49,631 nt of DNA. It comes from Vicinamibacteraceae bacterium (GTDB lineage: Bacteria > Acidobacteriota > Thermoanaerobaculia > Multivoradales > Multivoraceae). Under the pieces are notes generated by a model. The model saw nothing but the letters and a program-made list of their open reading frames with translations. It did no database searches and was not told the origin of the DNA. Within the stretch, counting starts at the first letter, position 1; the number at the start of each line of letters is the position of its first letter. The stretch spans positions 1 through 49,631 of the forward strand of contig JAAXHG010000158.1 of the NCBI GenBank assembly GCA_012270995.1, read 5' to 3'. Shown here piece by piece: positions 25,694 through 34,086 of this stretch. Position numbers and translations under genes: made by a program.

Positions 25694-26638
25694 CTAGCCA
25701 CCACTCCGCTCCCATAACAGGATGGCAGCGACGAGGTCCTCCAGTGCGGCGCCGACCGACTTGAACAGAGTGATCTCGGACGCGTCCCGCCGGCCGTCGT
25801 GCAGGCCGCGGCACAACTCGTGGAGATCGCCGGCAACCTCTTCGGCCCTCAGCGCGCCGGACTCGATCGGTTGAACCAGGTCGCCGGCCTCGACCAGAGC
25901 GCCCTCTCGCGTGTCGACGAACACGGTCGAACGGCGCACCGCCTCGTCGTCCGCCTCGCGCATCGCCGGCGTGAAGCCGCCGACCAGGTCGACATGCATG
26001 CCGGCGCGGAGCCAGTCGCCCAGGACCAGGGGTTCCGTGGCCAGGGTCGCGGTGCTCACCATGTCGGCGCCGCGGACCGCCGCCTCCAGGTCGCTTGCCG
26101 TGCCCGTCGCGAGACCCTTGAGCAGCTGCGACCGCGACGCCGCGAGCGCGCGCCCGGGCCGGCGTCCCCAGAACTCGATCTCGAGGTCCGGCCGCACCGC
26201 CGCGTGCGCTGCCGCCAGGTGAGGCGCCAGGTTGCCCGTGCCGACCACGAGCAGACGGCGGGCATCGGCGCGCGCGAGGAACTCCGCTGCCAGCGCCGAC
26301 GCCGCCGCGGTGCGCCGGAGCGTCAGTTCCGCGCCGTCGATCAGGGCCAGCGGCTCGCCGGTCTCTCCCGACGCCAGGATGTAGCCGCCCTGAATCGTGT
26401 CGAGGCCCCGGGAGGCGTTGCCCGGAAAGGCCGTCGCCACCTTGACCCCCAGGTAGCCGCCGACGGTCCAGGCCGGCATCAGGAGCAGCGTCGCATCGGG
26501 CTCGCCGGCCGGCGCCTGGACCCGGTGACGGTGGCGCACCGGCATCTCGCAACCGTCGCGAAAGCCCGCCTCCAGCGCGTCCACTACGGCGCCCCAGGGG
26601 AGCAGTTCGGCGGTCCGGGCCGCGTCGAAGATCTTCAT
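25694..26638 (-). CDS. Ornithine cyclodeaminase / mu-crystallin family protein
   Basis: A 314-residue NAD(P)-binding protein. The family core is clear: TLLLMPAWTVGGYLGVKVAT, ASRGLDTIQGGYILAS (substrate-binding region), TLRRTAAASALAAEFLAR, then the Rossmann loop VVGTGNLAPHLAAAHA, and DMVSTATLATEPLV. Members deaminate ornithine to proline, reduce cyclic imines (delta-1-pyrroline-2-carboxylate) or dehydrogenate other amino acids; the substrate cannot be decided here. I chose ATG 26638 rather than 26662 because the upstream ATG would lie inside the divergent -10 region and adds a non-conserved octapeptide. The gene is divergent from the dioxygenase gene at 26668, which hints at shared control. 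Confidence 0.87.
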   Translation of the reverse strand: MKIFDAARTAELLPWGAVVDALEAGFRDGCEMPVRHRHRVQAPAGEPDATLLLMPAWTVGGYLGVKVATAFPGNASRGLDTIQGGYILASGETGEPLALIDGAELTLRRTAAASALAAEFLARADARRLLVVGTGNLAPHLAAAHAAVRPDLEIEFWGRRPGRALAASRSQLLKGLATGTASDLEAAVRGADMVSTATLATEPLVLGDWLRAGMHVDLVGGFTPAMREADDEAVRRSTVFVDTREGALVEAGDLVQPIESGALRAEEVAGDLHELCRGLHDGRRDASEITLFKSVGAALEDLVAAILLWERSGG

Positions 26639-26649
26639 GGAGCCTGCGG

Positions 26650-26659
26650 AGGATAGTCT
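26650..26659. promoter_or_regulatory. Overlapping divergent -10 candidates
   Basis: Minus-strand TATCCT (26650-26655) and plus-strand TAGTCT (26654-26659) overlap by two bases in the 29-bp gap between the divergent starts at 26638 and 26668. They are flanked by GCGGA and TCCGC half-sites (26646-26650 and 26662-26666). Only one polymerase could use this region at a time. Confidence 0.3.
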
Positions 26660-26667
26660 CATCCGCG

Positions 26668-27411
26668 ATGACCCACCTCGAGGAACTCGAAGAGAACGGT
26701 TACGTCATCCTGGAAGGGGTACTCGACCTTGCGCGGCAGGAGGCGCTGCGCGGAGTGCTCCAGCCCCACTTCGAACGCCACCTGTTCGGCCGCAACCCCT
26801 TCGAGGGCCGCAACACGCAACGGGTCTACGGCCTGCTGGCGAAGTCGCGGCTGTTCGACGCGCTGGTCGCGCACCCCGCGGTCATGGCGGCCTGCGAGGC
26901 GACGCTCGGACCCGGCTTCCTGCTCTCGGTGGCTCACGCCATCCTGATCCACCCGGGCGAAATCGCGCAGAGCCTCCACCACGACGACTCGTTCTACCCG
27001 CTGCCACGGCCCCGCCAGGCACTCGGCGTGAGCACGATCTGGGCGCTCGACGACTTCACCGAGGACAACGGCGCCACCCGCATCGTGCCCGAAAGCCACC
27101 GCTGGAACGGCGGCCCGCCCGACGACGCGGAAGCCCGGCCCGTCATCATGCCCGCCGGCGCCTTGCTCATCTTCCTCGGCACGCTCTACCACGGCGGCGG
27201 CGAGAACAGCTCCGCGGGGTCCCGGCTCGGCCTGACCATCCAGTACTGTCCGGCCTGGGCCCGCCAGCAGGAGAACTTCGTTCTCGGCGTTCCCGCAGAC
27301 CAGGTACCCAGGCTGTCCACGAGGCTCCAGGAGCTGATCGGCTACGGCATCCATCCCCCGTTCATGGGCCACGTCGATGGACGGCATCCCCTGAAGGCGC
27401 TCCAGACATGA
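26668..27411 (+). CDS. Phytanoyl-CoA dioxygenase (PhyH) family protein
   Basis: A 247-residue Fe(II)/2-oxoglutarate-dependent dioxygenase-like protein. The expected facial triad is visible: HHDD (His and Asp, in SLHHDDSFYPLPRPRQAL) and the distal His in FLGTLYHGGGENSS, followed by an Arg in SRLGLTIQYC that could bind 2-oxoglutarate. The N-terminus (LEELEENGYVILEGVL) is typical of the PhyH family. The family hydroxylates diverse small molecules and lipids, so the substrate is open. Its stop overlaps the ATG of the phosphatase gene (ATGA), making a coupled pair, with the ChbG-like gene 29 bases further on. The neighbours suggest turnover of a phosphorylated or acylated metabolite; this is inference. 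Confidence 0.88.
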   Translation: MTHLEELEENGYVILEGVLDLARQEALRGVLQPHFERHLFGRNPFEGRNTQRVYGLLAKSRLFDALVAHPAVMAACEATLGPGFLLSVAHAILIHPGEIAQSLHHDDSFYPLPRPRQALGVSTIWALDDFTEDNGATRIVPESHRWNGGPPDDAEARPVIMPAGALLIFLGTLYHGGGENSSAGSRLGLTIQYCPAWARQQENFVLGVPADQVPRLSTRLQELIGYGIHPPFMGHVDGRHPLKALQT

Positions 27412-29048
27412 AGAAACTCGCACTCCTGGCGGCGCTGGCCGCACTGCTCTCCCTGGCATGCGGGGCCCCCGCCGACGCTCCGGACGTCGAGGCCAGCGGC
27501 GGGGAAGTCACCGGCAACGCGGTCCCCGAAGGCGCGCCCCGGCTCGTTCTCCTGATCGTCGTCGACCAGATGCGCGGCGACTACCTGGAGCGCTTCCGCC
27601 CCCTTCTGAGCCACGGGCTGGCGCGGCTGCTGCGAGAAGGCATCGTCTTCACCGACGCGCACCACTTCCACGCCGCCACCGAAACCGCCCCCGGACACGC
27701 GACCTTGGCCACGGGCGTGTTCCCGAAGCGGCACGGCATCGTCGGCAACTCCTGGTTCGACCGCGAGAGCGGGGACGATGTCTACTGCTGCGGCGATCCG
27801 GACCACGGCGTCTCGCCGCGCAACATGCTGGCGCCCGCTCTCGGCGACCTGCTGAAGGCCGCATACCCGGAGGCCAGGGTTTACGCCGCCAGCGCCAAGG
27901 ACCGCGCAGCGATCCTGATGGGGGGGCACCACGCCGACGGCGCCTGGTGGTACGGCCGGTCGAGAGGCGCCTGGGTCACCTCGACGTACTACGGCAACCA
28001 GGAGTCCCAGCCGGCGTGGGTCGAGGCCTTCAACGACGAGGACCGCCTGGCTGCCCACTTCGCCAACGCCTGGACACCCCTCGTCCCGCTCGAGCACACC
28101 TCCGCGTACGACATCGAACCCCTCGACCGAGGCCCCGTCATCGACACGTTCCCACACGCGGTGGGAGGCTTCACGGTCGAGCGCGGAGCGTTCTACGGCG
28201 ACGTCTACCGGTCACCCTTCGTCGACGGTTACCTGGAGGACTTCGCCGAGACCCTGATCGAGGCGGAGAATCTGGGCGCCGACGAGGTCCCCGACCTGCT
28301 GGCGGTCAGCTTCTCCGCCCTCGACACGGTCGGCCACGGCTACGGCCCGAACGCCCCCGAAACTCTCGATGTGATCCTCCGGCTCGACCGCACGATCGGC
28401 GAGCTGCTCGACTTCGTCGACGAGCGAATCGGAATGGAGAACGTGGTCGTCGCGCTGTCCTCCGACCACGGCGTCGGCGAGGTTCCCGAACTCGTGGTGC
28501 GCGACGGCGGCGACGCCGGCCGCTTCGGAACCGAACAGACGCTCTGCCTGCAGCGTCTCCAGTCGCGTCTGAAAGGCCGCTTCGGCGGCGGGGAGTTCCT
28601 GCTCGACACCTTCTACCTCGACGGCGAGACGATCGCGGCCGAGGAGGCCAACCGGGGCGCGATCGAGGACGAGATCATCGAGGCGATGAGCACCTGTTCG
28701 CTGATCGCCGAGGTCGTCCGGCCGGCGGAGCTCGACCCGGCGAATCCCCTCCACGAGCTGTACCTGAACGGCTACTACCCCGAGCGCAGCGGAGACCTGA
28801 TCCTGGTGCCGGAACCGAACGTGCTGCCCGTGCCGGCGTCGGTCGTCGTCGCCAGCCACGGCTCGCCGTACGCCTACGACACCCACGTGCCGATGATCGT
28901 CCGCCGCCAGGACGGCGCCGGCCGCGTCGTCCCCGAGCGCGCCAACACGATCGACCTGGCGCCCATGCTGGCCGGGATCCTCGGCCTCAGGGTCGACGTC
29001 GCGGGCTTCGAAGGCTTCGACGGCGTCGACCGGCTGGCCGGCCTCTAG
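27408..29048 (+). CDS. Alkaline phosphatase superfamily lipoprotein (PafA-type phosphodiesterase/nucleotide pyrophosphatase)
   Basis: A 546-residue exported enzyme. The signal ends in LSLAC with Cys18, predicting a lipoprotein. Metal-site and nucleophile motifs are intact: LLIVVDQMRGDYLERF with Asp53, ATETAPGHATLATG with nucleophile Thr93, AVSFSALDTVGHGYG and ALSSDHGVGEVPE. The segment following the nucleophile (VFPKRHGIVGNSWFDR) and the overall length are like PafA-type periplasmic phosphatases, which release phosphate from phosphomonoesters; related enzymes act on phosphodiesters. The ATG at 27408 overlaps the dioxygenase stop. Residues 420-500 include the region VLPVPASVVVASHGSPYAYD that supplies the last metal His. 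Confidence 0.88.
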   Translation: MKKLALLAALAALLSLACGAPADAPDVEASGGEVTGNAVPEGAPRLVLLIVVDQMRGDYLERFRPLLSHGLARLLREGIVFTDAHHFHAATETAPGHATLATGVFPKRHGIVGNSWFDRESGDDVYCCGDPDHGVSPRNMLAPALGDLLKAAYPEARVYAASAKDRAAILMGGHHADGAWWYGRSRGAWVTSTYYGNQESQPAWVEAFNDEDRLAAHFANAWTPLVPLEHTSAYDIEPLDRGPVIDTFPHAVGGFTVERGAFYGDVYRSPFVDGYLEDFAETLIEAENLGADEVPDLLAVSFSALDTVGHGYGPNAPETLDVILRLDRTIGELLDFVDERIGMENVVVALSSDHGVGEVPELVVRDGGDAGRFGTEQTLCLQRLQSRLKGRFGGGEFLLDTFYLDGETIAAEEANRGAIEDEIIEAMSTCSLIAEVVRPAELDPANPLHELYLNGYYPERSGDLILVPEPNVLPVPASVVVASHGSPYAYDTHVPMIVRRQDGAGRVVPERANTIDLAPMLAGILGLRVDVAGFEGFDGVDRLAGL

Positions 29049-29077
29049 GGCGTCCGCCACGGCAACAGGAGCACGAC

Positions 29078-30133
29078 ATGCCGAAACCTCAAACCACCGC
29101 GTACCGGCGCGCACCGGGATTCCAGGCCGCCTTGACGACCGCCCTCTGCCTGCTGTCGGTCCTGCTGCTCGCCTGGCGGGCAGAGGCGCAGACCTACGCC
29201 GAGAAGCTCGGCTTCCCCGCCGATACCCGTGCCGTCATCCTGCACGTCGACGACGCCGGCATGTCGCGCGACTCGAACGTCGGCACCTTCCGTTCGATCC
29301 TGGAGGGCGCCGCCAACTCGATGAGCGTGATGATGCCCTGCCCCTGGGTGCCGGAACTGGTTCGGGGGCTGAAGGAGAATCCCGGGATCGACGCCGGACT
29401 GCACCTGACCCTGACGTCCGAGTGGGACGGCTACCGATGGGGGCCCCTGGTCGGCCGCGAGGCTGCGCCCGGCCTGGTCGACCCGGAGGGCGCGATGTGG
29501 TCGAGCGTCGCCGAGGTCGTCGCCAACGCGACTCCCGACGAGGTGGAGGCCGAAGTGCGCGAGCAGATCCGCCGCGCCCGCACGATGGGCTTCGAGCCCA
29601 CCCACCTCGACTCGCACATGGGCACCCTCTTCGCCACGATGGACTTCCTCGAGCGCTACATCAAGGTCGGCCTCGACGAGGGCATCCCGCTCATGTTCCC
29701 CGGCGGCCACAACACGATCCTCGAAGCCCAGTACGAGGCCCAGGGACGCGATACGCCGCCCGGCCTCGGCCGCGCCACGGAACTCGGCCAGCGGATCTGG
29801 GACGGCGGCCTGCCGGTCCTCGACGACCTCCACAACCTGAGCTACGGCTGGGTTCCCGAGAGCGGCGCCGACGCCACCGACGAAGAGCTGCGCGAGTACA
29901 AGGTCGAGCGCTACATCCAGGGCCTGCGCGACCTGCGGCCCGGTGTCACCATGGTCATCATGCACTCCACCGACCCGAGCCCGAACTTCAAGTACATCTC
30001 CAGCTCCGGACCCAGCCGCAAGGGCGACATGCTGGCAATGCTCGACCACCGCGTGCAGCAGGTGATCGAAGAGGAGGGGCTGGTTCTCACCACGTTCCGT
30101 GAGCTCAAGGAAAGGCGGGACCGCGTCGACTAG
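29078..30133 (+). CDS. ChbG/HpnK (YdjC-like) family deacetylase, secreted
   Basis: A 351-residue exported protein. A signal peptide (CLLSVLLLAWRAEAQT) is unusual, since ChbG and HpnK act in the cytoplasm. Metal-dependent deacetylase motifs are present: VILHVDDAGMSRDSN (Asp-Asp pair), NSMSVMMPCPW, DAGLHLTLTSEW and PTHLDSHMGTLFATMDF (His, Asp and His ligands). ChbG removes an acetyl group from chitooligosaccharides and HpnK acts in hopanoid biosynthesis; the target here is unknown, though an exported enzyme implies a polysaccharide or oligosaccharide. It ends the operon of dioxygenase and phosphatase. Two in-frame ATG-free alternatives make 29078 the clear start. Confidence 0.87.
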   Translation: MPKPQTTAYRRAPGFQAALTTALCLLSVLLLAWRAEAQTYAEKLGFPADTRAVILHVDDAGMSRDSNVGTFRSILEGAANSMSVMMPCPWVPELVRGLKENPGIDAGLHLTLTSEWDGYRWGPLVGREAAPGLVDPEGAMWSSVAEVVANATPDEVEAEVREQIRRARTMGFEPTHLDSHMGTLFATMDFLERYIKVGLDEGIPLMFPGGHNTILEAQYEAQGRDTPPGLGRATELGQRIWDGGLPVLDDLHNLSYGWVPESGADATDEELREYKVERYIQGLRDLRPGVTMVIMHSTDPSPNFKYISSSGPSRKGDMLAMLDHRVQQVIEEEGLVLTTFRELKERRDRVD

Positions 30134-30413
30134 TAGTCGGAGGCTCCCGCCCCTTGGTGATCACTCCGCCGAAGAGTTGGCGGCGGCCTGGTTGTTCCAG
30201 GCGCGACGGCTACTCAACTCGGCCGACTTGCCGATCGACCTGGTGACGATCCGATCGACTCAGGACGAACCGCTGGCCACGATCAAGCTTCCCCCTGAGA
30301 CCGCCAACGCCGTCGTTGAGTGGGCACTCGAAGCGGCGACCCGCGTACTCCGAGACGACCCCCAGCCATCCGACGCCGAGGTCTACAAGGCGGCCCGGGC
30401 GATGCTGAGCTAA
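30099..30413 (+). CDS. Small hypothetical protein (uncertain)
   Basis: An open frame of 104 codons whose first 12 codons overlap the end of the ChbG-like gene. The composition of the second part (DLVTIRSTQDEPLATIKLPP, NAVVEWALEAATRVLRDDPQ) looks like a real helical protein. The GTG at 30099 is the only start that makes the whole frame; a TTG near 30177 would give an 78-residue product beginning LAAAWLFQARRLLNSAD. No family recognised. It could also be a remnant. Confidence 0.35.
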   Translation: MSSRKGGTASTSSRRLPPLGDHSAEELAAAWLFQARRLLNSADLPIDLVTIRSTQDEPLATIKLPPETANAVVEWALEAATRVLRDDPQPSDAEVYKAARAMLS

Positions 30414-30459
30414 GCGAGGCCGGTGCTCTGCCCTCTCGGCACCGACGTCCAGCCCAGTC

Positions 30460-30620
30460 GGGGCCGGAGGGGTCGGCTCCCAGGTGCCTCTGAACGAGCG
30501 ACGGCCGACGACATCGCACTCACCAACGCCGAACCGAAGCGAGTGAAGCGGAGCAAGCGCACCCCCCTCCCATCTCCTCTCAAGCGCGCGCGTCACCTGG
30601 GAGCCGACCCCTCCGGCCCC
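30460..30620. repeat. Perfect 27-bp inverted repeat in a non-coding gap
   Basis: The arms 30460-30486 and 30594-30620 are exact reverse complements over 27 bases, separated by 107 bases. The arms contain the GC-rich core GGCCGGAGGGGTCGGC. The gap 30414-30698 has no convincing gene. The centre contains GAAGCGAGTGAAGCGGAGCA and the right flank contains small direct repeats of GCGTCCGACGCC. Such an arrangement suits a MITE-like or REP-type element, or a long hairpin RNA. No transposase is seen beside it. Confidence 0.7.
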
Positions 30621-30698
30621 AAGACGGGCGGGTGCGTCCGACGCCACTGCGTCCGACGCCGCCACGCGACGCCGCCACGCGCCAACGCCGCGTCGCAG

Positions 30699-31541
30699 CT
30701 AGCTCGTGACGCGCTGGAAGTTGGGCGGCCGGCGCTCGACGAAGGAGGCGACGCCTTCCTTGAAGTCGCCGCGCTCCAAGCTCTCCGCCATCAACTGGTT
30801 GGACTCGCGCATGGCGTCGCCGGCGTCCATCATCAGATGGCGGTACACCTGCTGCTTGATGACCTTGAGCGAAGTCGGCGCGGAGCGCTCGGCCAGGGCC
30901 TTGACGTAGTTCTCGGCCTCGGCGACGACCTGGTCGTGCGGGACGGAGCGGTTGACGACGCCCATCTGAGCCGCCTCCTGGCCGTAGAAACGGCGGCCGG
31001 TCCAGAGGATGTCGAGGGCGTTGGCGGGACCGGCGACCCGCGGGAGAATCCAGCTCAGGCCGTGCTCGGCGATCAGGCCACGGTTGACGAAGGCCGACGT
31101 GAAGACGGCCCGGTCGGAAGCGATGCGGATGTCGCACAGCATCGCGATCGCGAAGCCGAGACCGGCGCAGGGACCATTGATCGCGGCCACGATCGGCTTG
31201 CGAACGGCCATCAGGTAGTTGTAGGTGACGCCGAAGTTCTCGGCGCCCATCTCCTCGATCGCGCCTGCCTGCGCGTCCTCGAAGACGTTGCCGCCGCCGC
31301 TGCCGCGTTCGCCCCGGCTGGTGGCCTGAAGACCCTGCATGTCGGCGCCGGCGCAGAAGCCGCGTCCGGCTCCGGTAAGGACGATGCCGACCACCCGCTC
31401 GTCGCTCTCCGCGGCCGCCATCGCGTGCTTCAACTCGGCCATCATGCTGCCGGTGATCGCGTTCAACTGCTCCGGCCGGTTGAGAATGATCGTGGCGATC
31501 GGATCTTCCACGTCGTACTTGATCAGTTCGTACTCGGTCAT
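30699..31541 (-). CDS. Enoyl-CoA hydratase/isomerase family protein
   Basis: A 280-residue crotonase-fold enzyme of the cytoplasm, hydrating 2-enoyl-CoA or acting in a related CoA pathway. Motifs: ATIILNRPEQLNAITGSMM, VGIVLTGAGRGFCAGADMQG, the oxyanion-hole region KPIVAAINGPCAGLGFAIAM, CDIRIASDRAVF, FVNRGLIAEHGLSWILPR. The insertion between residues 75 and 110 (GERGSGGGNVFEDAQAGAIE) is longer than usual. A GGAGG ribosome-binding site lies 8 bases before the ATG. It is divergent from the DUF6503-like lipoprotein gene, and is a single gene on the minus strand. Specificity is not readable. Confidence 0.9.
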   Translation of the reverse strand: MTEYELIKYDVEDPIATIILNRPEQLNAITGSMMAELKHAMAAAESDERVVGIVLTGAGRGFCAGADMQGLQATSRGERGSGGGNVFEDAQAGAIEEMGAENFGVTYNYLMAVRKPIVAAINGPCAGLGFAIAMLCDIRIASDRAVFTSAFVNRGLIAEHGLSWILPRVAGPANALDILWTGRRFYGQEAAQMGVVNRSVPHDQVVAEAENYVKALAERSAPTSLKVIKQQVYRHLMMDAGDAMRESNQLMAESLERGDFKEGVASFVERRPPNFQRVTS

Positions 31542-31661
31542 GCGTTGGCCTCCAGCCGCTGGTTCTCAGTGAGCGGCCAAGGGTAACGCAACCCGGCCGG
31601 CGGCTAACATGACGACGGCCCACCCGCAAGGACGGGGGCGGGCGCAGCGAAGGAGAACCTC

Positions 31662-32495
31662 ATGCTTCGAACCCAGACCGCGGTCGGCGACGGGCGCGCG
31701 GCCATGCCGGCGACCTTGGTGCTGGCGGCCGCGCTGCTCGCCGCCTGCACCGGTCCGGACCCCGAGCCCGAACCACGCCCCGCACCGCCGGCCGGCACGT
31801 CCGACCGAGTCGAAGTCGTCGACCGCGCCATCGAGTTCCACGGCGGGGCGCTCTTCGAGCAGTCCCGGGTGAGGCTGACGGTAGCGTCCCGCTCCGGGAG
31901 CTTCGACGTCGACTCGATGGCCGACGGGGACCGCTTCGAGCAACGAATCCGCGCCTCGAACGGCAGCGACGAACTGGAGTACCGGCGCGACAACGCGGTG
32001 CTCGAGGTGACAGTGGGCGGTCAGCCGATGGAGATGGACGAGACGGAACGCGCCCGTGCCGAGAGCTCCGTCAACCAGCGCATGTACTTCCTCTTCCTGC
32101 CGTACAAGCTGAACGATCCCGGTACCTACAAGGAGGACGAGGGCCACGAGGAGTGGAACGGAAGGCGCCTGCACCGCGTCCGCGTCACCTTCGAACCGGG
32201 CACCAGCGATGGCGCCGACAGCGCCTACGTCTACTGGTTCGATCCCGAGACGGGACGTCTCGAGCAGTTCGCCTACGACTACAGCGAAGGCACCGGACTC
32301 CGCTTCCGGGTGCTCACGAACTACCGGCGGATCGGCGGCCTGCTCTTCTACGACGCGGACAACTACGGGCTGAACACGCGAAACGGCGGCCTCACCGTCG
32401 ACGACATCAACCCGGCCTACGTCGAGGAGGAGCTGCCCCTCGTCTCCCGGATCGAACTGCGCGACATCCATGTCGAACGGACCGGAACCAGCTGA
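31662..32495 (+). CDS. DUF6503-like lipoprotein
   Basis: A 277-residue exported lipoprotein: signal ALLAACTGP with the lipobox Cys at about 28. After a Pro-rich linker, the conserved region starts with VEVVDRAIEFHGGALFEQSR and includes RMYFLFLPYKLNDP, YVYWFDPETGRLEQFAYDYS, and FRVLTNYRRIGGLLFYDADN. That pattern is like the DUF6503 family of secreted, beta-rich lipoproteins with unknown function, mostly from Bacteroidetes and Acidobacteria. The ATG at 31662 has an AAGGAG ribosome-binding site. It is the first of four or five collinear envelope genes (to 34302), which may share a promoter. Confidence 0.72.
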   Translation: MLRTQTAVGDGRAAMPATLVLAAALLAACTGPDPEPEPRPAPPAGTSDRVEVVDRAIEFHGGALFEQSRVRLTVASRSGSFDVDSMADGDRFEQRIRASNGSDELEYRRDNAVLEVTVGGQPMEMDETERARAESSVNQRMYFLFLPYKLNDPGTYKEDEGHEEWNGRRLHRVRVTFEPGTSDGADSAYVYWFDPETGRLEQFAYDYSEGTGLRFRVLTNYRRIGGLLFYDADNYGLNTRNGGLTVDDINPAYVEEELPLVSRIELRDIHVERTGTS

Positions 32496-32534
32496 CGTGC
32501 AACCAACTGGCGAGCTGCGGGCAGCCCACGTCGA

Positions 32535-33023
32535 ATGGACGGGCGGCAGTTGAGGCCACGCTCCACTGCCGGCCTCGCCGGCCTTGTCGGTCTGCTGGTG
32601 TTCGCATCCTGCGAACCACCGACGCTCGAGGAGCCGGTCCCGGAATTCGACCCCCAGACGGTCGCCGCCGCGGTGCTCGAGGTTCTCGACCTGCAGGTGG
32701 AAGCCTGGAACGACGGCGACATCGACGGCTTCATGGCCGGCTATCTGAACAGCGATGAACTGCGGTTCACCTCGGGCAACGAGGTCCGGTACGGCTGGAG
32801 ACAGACCCGTCAGCGCTACCATGAGCGATACCCCGACCGCGCCGCGATGGGAACGCTCGCCTTCGAAGACCTGGACGTCCGGGTCCTCTCCGAGCATGCC
32901 GCGATGGTCTTCGGCCGCTTCCGGTTGACGCGGGAATCCGACGAACCGACCGGATTGTTCACCCTGCACCTGGAGCAGCGCGGCGAGCAATGGCTGATCG
33001 TCGCCGACCACACCTCGCAGTAG
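32535..33023 (+). CDS. SnoaL/DUF4440-like small lipoprotein
   Basis: A 162-residue protein with a signal ending VFASC, suggesting a lipoprotein. The mature part is an NTF2-like cone fold: VLEVLDLQVEAWNDGDIDGF (typical first helix), GYLNSDELRFTSGNEVRYGW, TRQRYHERYPDRAAMG and GLFTLHLEQRGEQWLIVADHTS. The DUF4440/SnoaL family includes enzymes and binding proteins; no catalytic residue can be assigned. It starts 39 bases after the DUF6503-like gene and is followed after 15 bases by the BON-OmpA gene. Confidence 0.75.
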   Translation: MDGRQLRPRSTAGLAGLVGLLVFASCEPPTLEEPVPEFDPQTVAAAVLEVLDLQVEAWNDGDIDGFMAGYLNSDELRFTSGNEVRYGWRQTRQRYHERYPDRAAMGTLAFEDLDVRVLSEHAAMVFGRFRLTRESDEPTGLFTLHLEQRGEQWLIVADHTSQ

Positions 33024-33038
33024 CGTCTCTGCCGAACG

Positions 33039-34076
33039 ATGAAGGAGCCGAGCGTCATTCTGGTGGGCACTGCGTCGGTCCTGACCCTGGGGCTGGCCGG
33101 ATTCGCCCTGGAGGGACCGGGCATCCAGGCCGAGATCCAGGCCCGGACGGCGGCGGCGCTGGCCGATGTCGGCGTCCGGAACCTCAGTGTGCAGACGAAC
33201 GGCCGCGACGTGACGCTCTCCGGCACCGTCGCCTTCGCCGAGATCGGTATCGAGGCGACGCGGCGCGCGGTCGCGACGCCCGGCGTGCGCCGCGTGGACA
33301 ACCGGCTCAAGATGGCCACGCGCCCTTCCTTCGAGTTCGCGCCCGACGGCGACATCTGGTTGCTCAGGGGCAAGATGCCGACACCCGAGAGCCGACAGGA
33401 GCTGTTCGACGCAGCCGCCGCCATCGTCGGCCAGGGGAACGTGATCGACGAAACCGAGGTCGATGCCGCCGTGACCGAACCGGCCTGGCTCGGGGCGCTG
33501 CCGAGGCTGATCCAGCTTCTACGGCGACTGGACGGGGCTCCGGGGCTGCGGCTCGAGGACCGCACGCTGACGCTGACCGGTCACACTTCCAGCGAGGGGC
33601 TGCGGGACCACCTGAGAGACGAGATCGAATCGATCGGGGCCGCGGCCAATGCCGGCTGGCGGATTGCCGATCGGATGAGGATCGCGCCGGTGGCTACGAA
33701 CCACGAAGCGGAGAAGCGGATCGGCCGCGTGCTGGAACGTGGACCGATCCAGTTCGAGGCCGGCACATCGACGCTCACCGGGGAAGGCAGGACGATCGTC
33801 GGCGAGATCGGCGCCGCAATCACCGGCATCCCCGACATCCGGGTCGAGATCCTCGTCCACGCCGGCGCTGACGGGGATCCGGCAGCCAACCGGGCGCTCA
33901 GTCTCGAGCGGGCAAGGACCGTGCGCGACGTCCTCTCGGCCAGCATTCATCCGGACCGGCTGCTGGCGGTCGGCTACGGCAGCGACCGTCCCGCCAGCGG
34001 CGAGGACGACGAGACGGCGGACGCCACCGGCCTCTCGACTCCCCGCATCGAATTCCGCGTGCTGCACCGACCCTGA
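33039..34076 (+). CDS. BON and OmpA-like domain protein
   Basis: A 345-residue envelope protein with one N-terminal hydrophobic segment (VILVGTASVLTLGLAGFAL). Residues about 35-90 are a BON domain (LSVQTNGRDVTLSGTVAFAE, GVRRVDNRLKM), and a second weaker BON-like unit lies at about 160-210. The C-terminal 110 residues are OmpA-like: PIQFEAGTSTLTGEG, RVEILVHAGADGDPAANRAL, ERARTVRDVLSASIHPDRLL, VGYGSDRP, ending before the C-terminus. The peptidoglycan-contact residues of OmpA (Asp and Arg near NRALSLERA) are present. Probably a tethered outer-envelope or periplasmic protein. The adjacent one-helix protein starts 10 bases after the stop. Confidence 0.82.
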   Translation: MKEPSVILVGTASVLTLGLAGFALEGPGIQAEIQARTAAALADVGVRNLSVQTNGRDVTLSGTVAFAEIGIEATRRAVATPGVRRVDNRLKMATRPSFEFAPDGDIWLLRGKMPTPESRQELFDAAAAIVGQGNVIDETEVDAAVTEPAWLGALPRLIQLLRRLDGAPGLRLEDRTLTLTGHTSSEGLRDHLRDEIESIGAAANAGWRIADRMRIAPVATNHEAEKRIGRVLERGPIQFEAGTSTLTGEGRTIVGEIGAAITGIPDIRVEILVHAGADGDPAANRALSLERARTVRDVLSASIHPDRLLAVGYGSDRPASGEDDETADATGLSTPRIEFRVLHRP

Positions 34077-34086
34077 ACCGAAGCCG

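Noticed and set aside
30621..30698. Possible CRISPR-like direct repeats (GCGTCCGACGCC)
   Set aside because: Only two short, adjacent copies without regular spacers.
30423..31586. Plus-strand open frame through the inverted repeat region
   Set aside because: Mostly antisense to the crotonase gene, with low-complexity peptide; only the inverted repeat is credible in 30414-30698.
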